Shown: positions 42,415 through 50,834 of the stretch, piece by piece | Layout of the letters: each line of letters starts with the position of its first letter | How positions within the stretch are numbered: position 1 is the stretch's first letter | Assembly (NCBI RefSeq): GCF_016648105.1 | Contig: NZ_JACVVE010000001.1 | Location: 496,001-560,000, forward strand | Length of the DNA stretch: 64,000 nt | Reading direction: 5' to 3' | Source of the DNA: Pseudomonas sp. S31 | GTDB taxonomy: Bacteria > Pseudomonadota > Gammaproteobacteria > Pseudomonadales > Pseudomonadaceae | Notes under the pieces: model-generated | Database searches by the model: none | Told to the model about the DNA's origin: nothing | What the model saw: the letters and a program-made list of their open reading frames with translations, nothing else | Program-made: the position numbers and the translations under genes

Positions 42415-45400
42415 CTAGAGCATGGAGACACCCGGTTGCTGGTCGGCCGAAGGCTCCTGCAGCAGGCCTCGCGGCAACTTGAAGCCCTTGAATGGTTGTT
42501 GGGTAATTGGGTTGAAAGACTTCTCGGCGTTGAGGCGGTATCGCATCACCCCGTCACCGGCCCTGAAACTCAGGTCTACACTGGTGGCGGTGCGACCATT
42601 GAGCACGCCACGGCTCAACAGCCGGAACATCGACCACGGCCCGCGGTACTCTAGGCTGTTGCTGTTGCCGTTTTGCCTGAGTAGCGTGAGGTTGCTGCGC
42701 ACCTGCGGTCCCAAGGTGTTTGGCCAGATCACCCCAGTGATCTGGCGAGGGCCGTGGGTATAGGAAACCAGTTGGCCATCCAGGTCCAAGACGCTGGTGC
42801 GCTGATTGGCACTCAACCCCAACGGTTCGATGCTGAACTGCACACTCAGGCTTCCCCGTTGATCGAAGAAGGTTTCGCGTATCCGCTCGGCTGCAGCCAA
42901 TTGCTCCAGGACGTCGCTGCGGATCAGCGAGCCCCCTTGTTGGTTACTCAGCGCCTCCAGGTTGTCCTTGAGAAAGACTTCAAGGTAGCGATCCTGGAAC
43001 TTTCGCAGCCGGCCCTTGGGACCGAAGAACGCTTCGAAATCATCCAACGAAGCATCAGGGGCGTGCGCAACGAACGGATAACGACCCGCCAGGCGTTGCT
43101 GGAAGAAACTATATACGTCGGTGTCCCAACGTCGTTCGAGCTCTCGCAATGCCTCGATGTTCAGTACCTGCGCGGTCTGTTCCGCCAACTTCCTTACCTG
43201 ATGATTGACGGGCTCTGGTAACCCGGAAGCAACTCGCTGCAAGTGCGCAATCGGATCGGGGCCGGCCAACGAAAAGCGTTGAAGCACCAGATGCAGCGCG
43301 GCCTTGCCACGATCTGCACTGTCCTGCACGGTTTTTGCGTAGTCGTGAACGGCAGCCACTGCATCCAGGGCCTCGTCGTAATAGCTCGGCTGGGTACCTT
43401 TGGGCTCCAGCAAGGCATTCAAGCTCGAGAATGCGCGGTGGATATCAAGCCCATGCTGCTCCTGGTTACCTGCGTCAGGCGCCACGGGGGCCAGTTGCGT
43501 ATTGTCACGCACGGTTTCGAGCAGACGCCGCAACGGGGCTGTCGGTCCCGTCCACTGTTGCAGTATCGACACGCCATGATTGAGGTCGTGGAAGTCAGCC
43601 ACCGAGACGGCCCTCAACGATCGGCGCCAGCTGTCTATGTAGTCCGAGGTGTACAGACTGCGAATTCGCTCGGCCAACGCATCCCGGTCGGCGTCCGAAT
43701 AGTCAAGTTGGCGCCTTTCTCCCAGCGCCCACTGATCGATCATTGCCATCTCGGTAATGTGCTGGCTGCGAGGCTCGAAGTACTCCTTGAAGCCTCTCGC
43801 CGTTACCAATGGAGGCAGCACGGTGTCCGCGTAGCTGCTCCTTGCATCCGAGGACGGCTGATAGACCACATCGAACGCTGGCCCGACCTGATTGCGCAGA
43901 TCCAGGCCGTTGCGCAGTTGATCCTGCGCATTTTGCTTGAGGCTGGTGTACACCCGCTGCGGTAGCGGTACCTCGCGCAGCGACTCCTGGACCTCGCTGA
44001 CCCGCTGGCGGAACTGCGACAGGTCGGTGTCGGCATAGGCCAAGGCATACTGCAGATGGCGCATGAGGTCGCGCTGCAAGGCTCCCTGCCCTGGAAACGC
44101 CTTTTGCCATTGCTTGGCCATCCAGTCTTCGACCCACTGCGGGCGACGATTCGGACGGTCCTCGATCATTCGATAGACCCTGAGCGCCGCCATTTGCTGC
44201 TCGCTGCCAGGCGGTGCTGCATTCATCGCATCGACAACGCCACTGGCAACGGCTGGGAGGAACCGGCGAGAGAGCAGATTCAGGTAGGCCTCATCGACCC
44301 GGGGGCCAACGGCATGTCCTTGGTACAGGCCCAGATCAGCAATGCCCGGCCAGGCAGAGCGGTATTCACCGAATACTGAAACGGCATCGCGGATCTCGCC
44401 CAGCGGTGCCAACAGGTTGCGACCGGTGGGGTCGAGGTGCTGGTCCACTTCCTGGATACCGAACATCTGACTTTTCGCCTGTACAGCGGCCGCCTTGGCA
44501 GCGTTGATGTCGAAAAAACGCTGCCAACTGGAGATGGCGATGGCCAGTGCGAGGGCGCCGACTCCAGCACTCACCCATAACAGCTGCCGCTTGGTACGTG
44601 CCACCCTGACGTTGTCTCCCGCCAGGCCAGACTCCCTGTAGATCACGTCGTGGAAGAGCTGCTGGATGAAGTAGACCAGTGGCTTGCCCTGCGCCTTGCT
44701 CTCGCGCAACTGAGCCATCGTCCTGTATGGCTGCGCAGCCTCTCGGACGAACGCATTGCTGATTTCGCCTTGCTGCAGAACCGACGACCAATAGACCCCA
44801 CGCACCAACGCAGGCGTGGTAAAGCGGTCGCTCGCCAATACTTCTCGCAGTAGCCCCACCAGCATCGGGCGCAGGCCCGCCAGTTGAACATGCAAGGAAG
44901 TCAGGCGTTCACGCTGTTTCGCGCAGCCCAAGGCATGTAGCGCCTCAGTCACCTGCTGCTGCACCTGGCGGATCATCCCATCGTAGTGCTCTATGAACTC
45001 ATCCAGCCAGGCATCGTAGCTGCTGATGGCATCCAGTTTGAAGGTGAACCCCAACATCCGTTCACGCTGAGCGGCGGATAGCCCGGAGTAGAGTTCGTCG
45101 AACCCATCCAACAGATCGAATTTACTCAACACCACATACAACGGCAGGCGCGAACCTAGCTGGCTGCTCACCTCGTGCAGCCGCGTGCGCAGTACCTGAG
45201 CCAGGGTTGCTCGCTGCTCCGGGTGGGCGCGCAGTAGCGATGGAAGATCGATCACCAGTATCAGGCCGTTGAGCGCTCTTTGGCTCCGGTTGTGCACCAG
45301 CCATCGCAGTAGATGGTCCCACAGCCTCGCCGGGGTACCGGCGGGCGTGCTTGTCCGCGCTTCTTCCGTCTCACCTTCGCCATGCTCGCTTGCCGCCGGA

Positions 45401-45993
45401 ACTTGAGTGATGAGCTCACCGGGAGGATCGAGAAGCACCGCGTCGTCGCTGATCCACCAGTTCACTGGATATTCGAGCGCCTGTACACCGTGTCCCTGGG
45501 CCTGCACCCTGGTAAGACGGGTCAGGGCAAAACGTTGATTCGACCGATCGATGAAACTGCTCTTGCCAGCGCCCTGTTCGCCGATCACCAGATACCAGGG
45601 CAACCGGTACAGCGCTCGGCGTCCCCCGGCATTGTCGAGAAAATGGGCCAGGTTCTGGTCCAAAGCCCGCTGTTGGGCTTCGACGTATTGCAGGCATGGG
45701 TCGGCTTTGACGGCTGCGTCCTGGTACTGAAGCGCCTGCAATCGACGAAACCGTACACGCATGACCAACGCCCAGCACAATACCGAAAGCGTCAGTAGTA
45801 ACAGGCTCGCCATCGCTCGATTCGCCAGGCTACCCAACGGTTGCTGTCCACGCCAGGTCCAGTTCGGGCCGAGCCACCAGATAGCCATCAGCAGTAGCAG
45901 CGCGCCAAGCACGACCAGCACAGGCATTGCCAGCCCGATGCGTGATAGCAGAGGTGCTCCCCAGCGTTTGCCCAGTGTCCAGAGTTGATTCAT
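42415..45993 (-). CDS. tssM: T6SS inner-membrane protein TssM (IcmF/VasK)
   Basis: 1192 residues, the largest part of the T6SS membrane complex linking TssL to the TssJ lipoprotein. Two N-terminal membrane helices (VLVVLGALLLLMAIWWLG and ASLLLLTLSVLCWALVM) are followed by a cytoplasmic NTPase domain with Walker A GEQGAGKSSF near residue 145. A third helix (LLWVSAGVGALALAIAISSW) lies near 465-485. The long periplasmic part ends in the VasK C-terminal beta domain. The length fits the family. It starts 8 bp after the tssA stop in the minus-strand operon vasI-tssA-tssM, divergent from the rest of the T6SS genes. Confidence 0.95.
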   Translation of the reverse strand: MNQLWTLGKRWGAPLLSRIGLAMPVLVVLGALLLLMAIWWLGPNWTWRGQQPLGSLANRAMASLLLLTLSVLCWALVMRVRFRRLQALQYQDAAVKADPCLQYVEAQQRALDQNLAHFLDNAGGRRALYRLPWYLVIGEQGAGKSSFIDRSNQRFALTRLTRVQAQGHGVQALEYPVNWWISDDAVLLDPPGELITQVPAASEHGEGETEEARTSTPAGTPARLWDHLLRWLVHNRSQRALNGLILVIDLPSLLRAHPEQRATLAQVLRTRLHEVSSQLGSRLPLYVVLSKFDLLDGFDELYSGLSAAQRERMLGFTFKLDAISSYDAWLDEFIEHYDGMIRQVQQQVTEALHALGCAKQRERLTSLHVQLAGLRPMLVGLLREVLASDRFTTPALVRGVYWSSVLQQGEISNAFVREAAQPYRTMAQLRESKAQGKPLVYFIQQLFHDVIYRESGLAGDNVRVARTKRQLLWVSAGVGALALAIAISSWQRFFDINAAKAAAVQAKSQMFGIQEVDQHLDPTGRNLLAPLGEIRDAVSVFGEYRSAWPGIADLGLYQGHAVGPRVDEAYLNLLSRRFLPAVASGVVDAMNAAPPGSEQQMAALRVYRMIEDRPNRRPQWVEDWMAKQWQKAFPGQGALQRDLMRHLQYALAYADTDLSQFRQRVSEVQESLREVPLPQRVYTSLKQNAQDQLRNGLDLRNQVGPAFDVVYQPSSDARSSYADTVLPPLVTARGFKEYFEPRSQHITEMAMIDQWALGERRQLDYSDADRDALAERIRSLYTSDYIDSWRRSLRAVSVADFHDLNHGVSILQQWTGPTAPLRRLLETVRDNTQLAPVAPDAGNQEQHGLDIHRAFSSLNALLEPKGTQPSYYDEALDAVAAVHDYAKTVQDSADRGKAALHLVLQRFSLAGPDPIAHLQRVASGLPEPVNHQVRKLAEQTAQVLNIEALRELERRWDTDVYSFFQQRLAGRYPFVAHAPDASLDDFEAFFGPKGRLRKFQDRYLEVFLKDNLEALSNQQGGSLIRSDVLEQLAAAERIRETFFDQRGSLSVQFSIEPLGLSANQRTSVLDLDGQLVSYTHGPRQITGVIWPNTLGPQVRSNLTLLRQNGNSNSLEYRGPWSMFRLLSRGVLNGRTATSVDLSFRAGDGVMRYRLNAEKSFNPITQQPFKGFKLPRGLLQEPSADQQPGVSML

Positions 45994-46001
45994 GAAGGCT
46001 T

Positions 46002-47453
46002 CTACTCCCTGTTCTTTTCAAGCAACGCTGAGGTTGCGCCGTAGTGCTGAAGCCTCTGGAACACATCAGGCTCCCAGGCATCGGCAGTGGTTTGCTGCAT
46101 CGTCTGGGCAACACTGGCGCACAGGTCCTGGGCTAACCAGGAAATCCCCCTCGCTGCGAGTAGGTCGGCAGCGATGATCGTGCTGTGGCAGCGCTCGCGA
46201 GGTGCCAGCAAGTCCGCTTGCATACCCTGCAGGTGCAGGAGCACCGGCTCTACGCCACTGGACTCCAGCTGGCTGGTGAGTTCTTCACGCAGGCTTGCGA
46301 ACTCCCGACCTGCGCTGGGTTGGTCGCTATCCGCCACCCTGCCCCTCAGCCAGGCCAGGCACTGACCATCGACGAACGCCGTGCCATCGCTGAAGCACAG
46401 TTGTTGCAAAGCTGGCATGCGCAATACAAAGCGCGCCGTAGTGCTGCGGATGGCCTCGGCCACTTCGTCCATTGAAAGGCGCGCGGCCACGGTACTGGCG
46501 AGATAACTGCCTCGAATCCAATAAGGCGACGACGTCACGCTCTTTTCGATCCGCAGTAGCAAGGCCGGGGCGATGGATGTGCTGACGATCGCGTCTTCGT
46601 AGACGCGAGCAATATCGAGCGGAACCGCCATCAACTCCGTGCGGTTATCCTGCCTGGCAGCTGGCGCTGCATGGAGATGGGCCCACAAGCCAAAACGCCG
46701 CAGTTGGTAGCCCGCAGGGTCATAGGGGTCCTGCTGGTTGATGAACTCAGCCATACTGAGCACAGCTCGGCGAGTCTCGCGTTCGTTACCCAGAGAGAGG
46801 CTGGCCTTGGGCGCAGCGAACAGATCGAGCAAGGGCGCCGGCTCGATCTTTGGCACTGCTTGCATGGCGGTAGCGTCGTCTCCGCTCTCGGCGGACTCCA
46901 GGTGCCTGAGCATAAGCCGTTCCAGTTCACCAAGGGCGGCCTCATCCAGTTGCGCGGCTTCGGACTGCCGACGCAAGCTTGCCAGGGCCTCTTGTGCGAC
47001 GGCGGCATGCGTACAACTGTAGGTGAAACGATCCAACCTTGGTAAGGCATCCAGCAAGCGGTTGATGATCAAGCCGACCAGCTTGCGCTTACCGAGAAGG
47101 CCCTTGGGGCCAGGCTTGGGATGGGCGCACTCCCAGTACTGCTCCATCATGCCGGCGAGCAGCTCCAGGGTGAAACCCCAGTTTTGCCAACAGCGGCTAC
47201 GTAGCCAGGCGACACTCAGGTGCCCGACGATACGCAGGTGCTTGCACTGACTGGCCAGATACTGGCGAGACGCCTCCTCGATATAGGACCAGTCGATCGA
47301 GCTCTCCTGCAGCCCCCCGAGCTTTACCATTTCCTGATCGATAGCCTGATAGGTCTCATCTTCCATGTCGAACAACCCGGCAGGCATCTGCGGGTCGACG
47401 GGAGCAAGCAAACGCCTGATCTCCTGCGCTGAAACCTGCGCTACCAGCGACAT
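46002..47453 (-). CDS. tssA: T6SS protein TssA (ImpA/VasJ family)
   Basis: 483 residues. TssA primes and caps the growing sheath-tube. The N-terminal ImpA_N region includes IRRLLAPVDPQMPAGLFDME and IDWSYIEEASRQYLASQCKH, with VAWLRSRCWQNWGFTLELLA after it. The C-terminal half is the VasJ-type domain with the ARGISWLAQDLCASVAQTMQ segment. Its start overlaps the stop of the vasI-like gene by 13 bp. Confidence 0.92.
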   Translation of the reverse strand: MSLVAQVSAQEIRRLLAPVDPQMPAGLFDMEDETYQAIDQEMVKLGGLQESSIDWSYIEEASRQYLASQCKHLRIVGHLSVAWLRSRCWQNWGFTLELLAGMMEQYWECAHPKPGPKGLLGKRKLVGLIINRLLDALPRLDRFTYSCTHAAVAQEALASLRRQSEAAQLDEAALGELERLMLRHLESAESGDDATAMQAVPKIEPAPLLDLFAAPKASLSLGNERETRRAVLSMAEFINQQDPYDPAGYQLRRFGLWAHLHAAPAARQDNRTELMAVPLDIARVYEDAIVSTSIAPALLLRIEKSVTSSPYWIRGSYLASTVAARLSMDEVAEAIRSTTARFVLRMPALQQLCFSDGTAFVDGQCLAWLRGRVADSDQPSAGREFASLREELTSQLESSGVEPVLLHLQGMQADLLAPRERCHSTIIAADLLAARGISWLAQDLCASVAQTMQQTTADAWEPDVFQRLQHYGATSALLEKNRE

Positions 47454-48088
47454 GTCTTGCGCGCCTTGTCGATCATGGGGTCAAGGCCGACGGCATCGAA
47501 TGTCAGCCCATCGATCGATGTGTCATCGCTGGCCACGCGAATCCGGTTGGCACCTATGAGCGTCTTGATCTGCTCGATCGCCGGCAATCCACGACCTGCA
47601 TCGAGCACCTGCCCATTTTCCATGACCTGCCAGTAAGTCGCGGAGGTAGAGCCTCGCTCGCCATGCAACTGCACCTTGACCCGGCGGGTTGCGAACGCTT
47701 GTCCGGTAATCAGTTGCAGGCGGGAGATGTTCTGTATGCAACTGATCGACAGATAGGTACGCGGTTCGATCGACGCGATCGCGGGTGCGGAGATGATCAC
47801 CCGCGACCGCGCTCGCTCCTCGCCGTCGGCCTGTATGCGGAAAGTCAGGTCGTCCGCCGTTCGGTCGGCTTCGTTGCCCAGCACATTGACGACGCTGGGC
47901 GCCTCTTGCTCCGGCGCAGACCATGTCCGGCTCTTCACCTGTGCGGGTGTTCCCGCAGCCTCATCAAAGCAGGCTAGGCGCTCAAGGTTGGAAACGATAC
48001 GAGGGCAATCGCGAACATTTGCAGCCAACGCCGAATTCAGACAAATCAGCAACGACAACCCAGCACTGTAGGCGCAGCGACTAAGCAT
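47441..48088 (-). CDS. T6SS-associated periplasmic protein, VasI/TagO-like
   Basis: 215 residues with an N-terminal signal peptide (LSLLICLNSALA) and early cysteines (DCPRIVSNLERLACFDEAAG), the usual opening of VasI (VCA0118) family proteins. It continues with ISCIQNISRLQLITGQAF and ends with a Cys (KTCRW). VasI-like proteins are exported accessory factors of T6SS with no settled role. First gene of the minus-strand T6SS operon, with the 324 bp divergent promoter region upstream. Confidence 0.82.
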   Translation of the reverse strand: MLSRCAYSAGLSLLICLNSALAANVRDCPRIVSNLERLACFDEAAGTPAQVKSRTWSAPEQEAPSVVNVLGNEADRTADDLTFRIQADGEERARSRVIISAPAIASIEPRTYLSISCIQNISRLQLITGQAFATRRVKVQLHGERGSTSATYWQVMENGQVLDAGRGLPAIEQIKTLIGANRIRVASDDTSIDGLTFDAVGLDPMIDKARKTCRW

Positions 48089-48338
48089 TGGAACTAGCTC
48101 TCTTCCTAGGGAATGACTATCAAGTTAACAGGTAATTTTTCCTACATTAACCCGGGAAACTTTCGCACAAATTAAAACCGGAGCCCCGAGAACAAAAACG
48201 AGACTAATTCATAAAACCAAAAACGCACAAATAAATATAAACTTACAATTTTTAACTCGACCAGAAACCAACTTCGGATGCATCGTTTTTAGGACAACCG
48301 AACACGACCAACAAAAAATAACACCAAACCGAAGGAAG

Positions 48339-48358
48339 TTGTAGGAACATTCCTACAA
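48339..48358. promoter_or_regulatory. Perfect palindrome 1 upstream of tssB
   Basis: TTGTAGGAACATTCCTACAA is a perfect 20-base inverted repeat overlapping the possible -35 element. It could be a dimeric regulator site or an RNA hairpin with GGA next to the loop. Confidence 0.6.
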
Positions 48359-48382
48359 AACCATAACTCACGACCCAATTAA

Positions 48383-48398
48383 GTAGGAAACTTCTTAC
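48383..48398. promoter_or_regulatory. Palindrome 2 upstream of tssB, next to the ribosome site
   Basis: GTAGGAAACTTCTTAC repeats the palindrome 1 pattern with one arm mismatch. Centres of the two are 42 bp apart, four helical turns. It directly abuts the AAGGAG ribosome binding site. Confidence 0.55.
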
Positions 48399-48407
48399 AA
48401 GGAGTTG
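48396..48407 (+). promoter_or_regulatory. tssB ribosome binding site inside an RsmA/CsrA-like motif
   Basis: TTACAAGGAGTT contains ACAAGGA, the core of the RsmA/CsrA consensus (RUACARGGAUGU), exactly over the Shine-Dalgarno sequence 8 bases before the tssB ATG. RsmA is known to repress T6SS genes in Pseudomonas, so post-transcriptional control is likely. Confidence 0.55.
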
Positions 48408-48412
48408 CGCGC

Positions 48413-48916
48413 ATGTCTAAAACCATGAGCTCTGTTGCCCCCAAAGAGCGCATCAACATCCGTTACGTTCCCGCCACGGGTAATGAGCAAGCGGAAATAG
48501 AACTACCCCACAAGATGCTGGTCCTCGGCGATTTCGGGCTCAGCGAAGATAGGTCCCTCGAAGATCGTCCGATCCTGCGCATCGACAAGCACACCTTCAA
48601 CGACGTATTGAAAGACGCCGACGTAAGCCTGGACATTTCTGTGCCCTCTGTACTTAGCGCCTTGCCTGACGCCGAGCTCGCCGTCAACTTACGGTTCGGC
48701 TCGATTAAGGACTTCGGGCCAGACCACATTGCCCGTCAGGTACCTGAGCTGAACAAGTTACTGGCATTACGCGAGGCACTCGTCGCGCTCAAGGGACCGC
48801 TGGGGAATGTCCCGGCATTCCGCAAGCAACTGCAACGCCTACTGGCTGACGAGCAAGCTCGCAAGCAACTCGCGCAAGAGCTGGAAATGATTTTCGAAGC
48901 CCCTGCTGAAGACTAA
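48413..48916 (+). CDS. tssB: T6SS contractile sheath small subunit TssB
   Basis: 167 residues, the usual TssB/VipA length. Seen: PKERINIRYVPATGNEQAEI and ELPHKMLVLGDFGLSEDRSL at the N-terminus, and GLS...LEDRP followed by DKHTFNDVLKDADVSLDISV. It forms the sheath heterodimer with TssC encoded 18 bp downstream. First gene of the plus-strand T6SS operon; its ribosome site carries an RsmA-like motif. Confidence 0.96.
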   Translation: MSKTMSSVAPKERINIRYVPATGNEQAEIELPHKMLVLGDFGLSEDRSLEDRPILRIDKHTFNDVLKDADVSLDISVPSVLSALPDAELAVNLRFGSIKDFGPDHIARQVPELNKLLALREALVALKGPLGNVPAFRKQLQRLLADEQARKQLAQELEMIFEAPAED

Positions 48917-48934
48917 TCCAAAGGAGCGCGACTG

Positions 48935-50425
48935 ATGCCTGAGCAGAACAGCACGACCACCCGCACAGAGATAGAATCCGAAACTCTCGGTAAAGCTACC
49001 CTGCTTGACCAACTCATGGCCGAAACCATGTTGGTGCCAACGCAGGATGGCTACCACGTGGCAAAACAAGGCGTGGCCGCTTTCATTGCGGAAATGCTCA
49101 AGAACGATGACGTCGATCAAACGATCAACAAACATCGCGTCGACCAGATGATCGCTGAAGTCGATCGTGTACTGGGCAAGCAAATGGATGCGATCCTGCA
49201 TCAGCCGGAGTTCCAAGAGCTAGAGTCCGCCTGGCGTAGTCTCAAGCTTCTGGTGGACCGCACCGATTTTCGCGAGAACATCAAGCTGGAGGTCCTCCAC
49301 ACCAGCAAGGAAGACCTGCTCGACGATTTCGAGAACGCCGCCGACATCACCTGCAGCGGCCTCTACAAGCATGTCTACACCTCAGGCTATGGACAATTCG
49401 GTGGTGAACCTGTGGCGGCCATGCTCGGTAACTACAGCTTCGGCCCTTCCTCCCCCGACATCAAGCTGCTCAACTACATGGCCTCGGTCGGCGCCATGGC
49501 GCACGCCCCGTTCCTGACGGCACCGGCACCGGAGTTCTTCAACCTGAGTAGCTTCGAAGGCCTGCCCGACCTGAAAGAGATCAAGGACATCTTCGCCGGC
49601 CCTCGCCACGCCAAATGGCGTGCATTCCGCGAGAGCGAAGACGCGCGCCATGTTGCCCTGGTCGGGCCTCGCTTCATGCTGCGCTCCGCTTACCATCCTG
49701 ACGAACAGCCGATCCAGAGTTTCAACTACGACGAAAACATCGACGGCCGCCATACCAACTATCTGTGGGGCAACTCCGCGTTCCTGCTGGGCAGTTGCAT
49801 CAATGACAGCTTCGCACGCTATCGCTGGTGCCCGAACATCATCGGCCCGCAATCGGGAGGTGCCGTAGAGGATCTGCCGGTGCACCTGTTCGAATCGTTG
49901 GGTCAACTGCAAGCGAAGATTCCAACCGAGGTACTGATCTCCGATCGTAAGGAGTTCGAACTGGCCGAGGAAGGTTTCATCGCCTTGACCATGCGCAAGG
50001 ACAGCGACAATGCGGCATTCTTCTCGGCCAATTCCGTGCAGAAGCCGAAGACCTTCCCGAAAACGCCCGAGGGCCTGCAGGCCCAGACCAACTACAAACT
50101 TGGTACACAACTGCCCTACCTGTTCATCGTCAACCGGCTCGCCCATTACATCAAGGTGTTGCAGCGCGAGCAGATCGGCAGCTGGAAAGAACGCCAGGAT
50201 CTCGAATCCGAACTGGGTAAGTGGATCAAGCAGTACGTCGCTGACCAGGAAAACCCGTCCGCCGATGTCCGAAGCCGCCGACCACTGCGTGCCGCCAAGA
50301 TAGAAGTATCCGATGTGGCTGGCGATCCGGGCTGGTACCAGGTCTCGCTCGCAGTACGTCCGCACTTCAAGTACATGGGCGCGAACTTCGAAATCTCCCT
50401 GGTCGGGCGGCTCGATACCCAATGA
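48935..50425 (+). CDS. tssC: T6SS contractile sheath large subunit TssC
   Basis: 496 residues, standard for TssC/VipB. Typical blocks: EFQELESAWRSLKLLVDRTD, EVLHTSKEDLLDDFENAADI, TSGYGQFGGEPVAAMLGNYS and FRESEDARHVALVGPRFMLR. The C-terminal part includes YLFIVNRLAHYIKVLQREQI. It assembles with TssB around the Hcp tube and drives contraction. The last 4 bases overlap tssE (ATGA). Confidence 0.96.
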   Translation: MPEQNSTTTRTEIESETLGKATLLDQLMAETMLVPTQDGYHVAKQGVAAFIAEMLKNDDVDQTINKHRVDQMIAEVDRVLGKQMDAILHQPEFQELESAWRSLKLLVDRTDFRENIKLEVLHTSKEDLLDDFENAADITCSGLYKHVYTSGYGQFGGEPVAAMLGNYSFGPSSPDIKLLNYMASVGAMAHAPFLTAPAPEFFNLSSFEGLPDLKEIKDIFAGPRHAKWRAFRESEDARHVALVGPRFMLRSAYHPDEQPIQSFNYDENIDGRHTNYLWGNSAFLLGSCINDSFARYRWCPNIIGPQSGGAVEDLPVHLFESLGQLQAKIPTEVLISDRKEFELAEEGFIALTMRKDSDNAAFFSANSVQKPKTFPKTPEGLQAQTNYKLGTQLPYLFIVNRLAHYIKVLQREQIGSWKERQDLESELGKWIKQYVADQENPSADVRSRRPLRAAKIEVSDVAGDPGWYQVSLAVRPHFKYMGANFEISLVGRLDTQ

Positions 50426-50832
50426 CGGGTTTGTTCGGTCGCCTGGCGGCGCAGTCGCAGAACGGCCCGGAGCCCTCCAGGACGGAACGTGCCGGGCACA
50501 AACTCGACATGATCAAGCGCCACCTCGAAACGCTGCTGAATACCCGACAGGGTTGCTCGCAGAGCAGCCCTGAATTGGGTCTGCGTGATTTCAACAGCCA
50601 CGACTCTAGCAGCGGTGACCTGCTCCAGCAGATAAGCGAAGACATCCGCCTGACCATACACCGATTCGAGCCGCGGATACGTCTGCAGGCGCTTACCGCT
50701 ATCCCGGATGCCAATGCCCCGCTGGAGCTGCACTTTCGGCTGGAGTGCCAGCTGCAGGTGAACAATCTGTCGGAGCAGTTGCAGATCGACCTGCTGGTCA
50801 ACGGCCACAACCGTTACACGCGAGTACGCTAG
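50422..50832 (+). CDS. tssE: T6SS baseplate protein TssE (gp25-like)
   Basis: 136 residues. The gp25-like lysozyme-family domain is recognisable from DMIKRHLETLLNTRQGCSQS and DIRLTIHRFEPRIRLQALTA, the EPR motif being the conserved baseplate-binding site. The ATG overlaps the tssC stop. The gene ends 2 bp before tssF. It links the sheath to the baseplate. Confidence 0.93.
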   Translation: MTGLFGRLAAQSQNGPEPSRTERAGHKLDMIKRHLETLLNTRQGCSQSSPELGLRDFNSHDSSSGDLLQQISEDIRLTIHRFEPRIRLQALTAIPDANAPLELHFRLECQLQVNNLSEQLQIDLLVNGHNRYTRVR

Positions 50833-50834
50833 CC

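Larger units (their letters stand above)
48089..48412. promoter_or_regulatory. A+T-rich divergent promoter region of the T6SS locus
   Basis: 324 bp between vasI-like and tssB. The stretch 48180-48330 is far more A+T-rich than the flanks, as seen at MvaT/H-NS-silenced loci. A possible sigma-70 promoter for tssB is TTGTAG (48339-48344), 17 bases, CATAAC (48362-48367), with the first half inside palindrome 1. No sigma-54 element was seen. Palindromes at 48339-48358 and 48383-48398, a half site TTCCTACA at 48139-48146, and AAGGAG at 48399-48404 complete it. Confidence 0.6.

Noticed and set aside
48180..48330. A+T-rich stretch considered as a phage or plasmid remnant or attachment site
   Set aside because: No integrase, direct repeat flank or tRNA is nearby; it sits exactly between divergent T6SS operons, so a promoter/silencer region is simpler.
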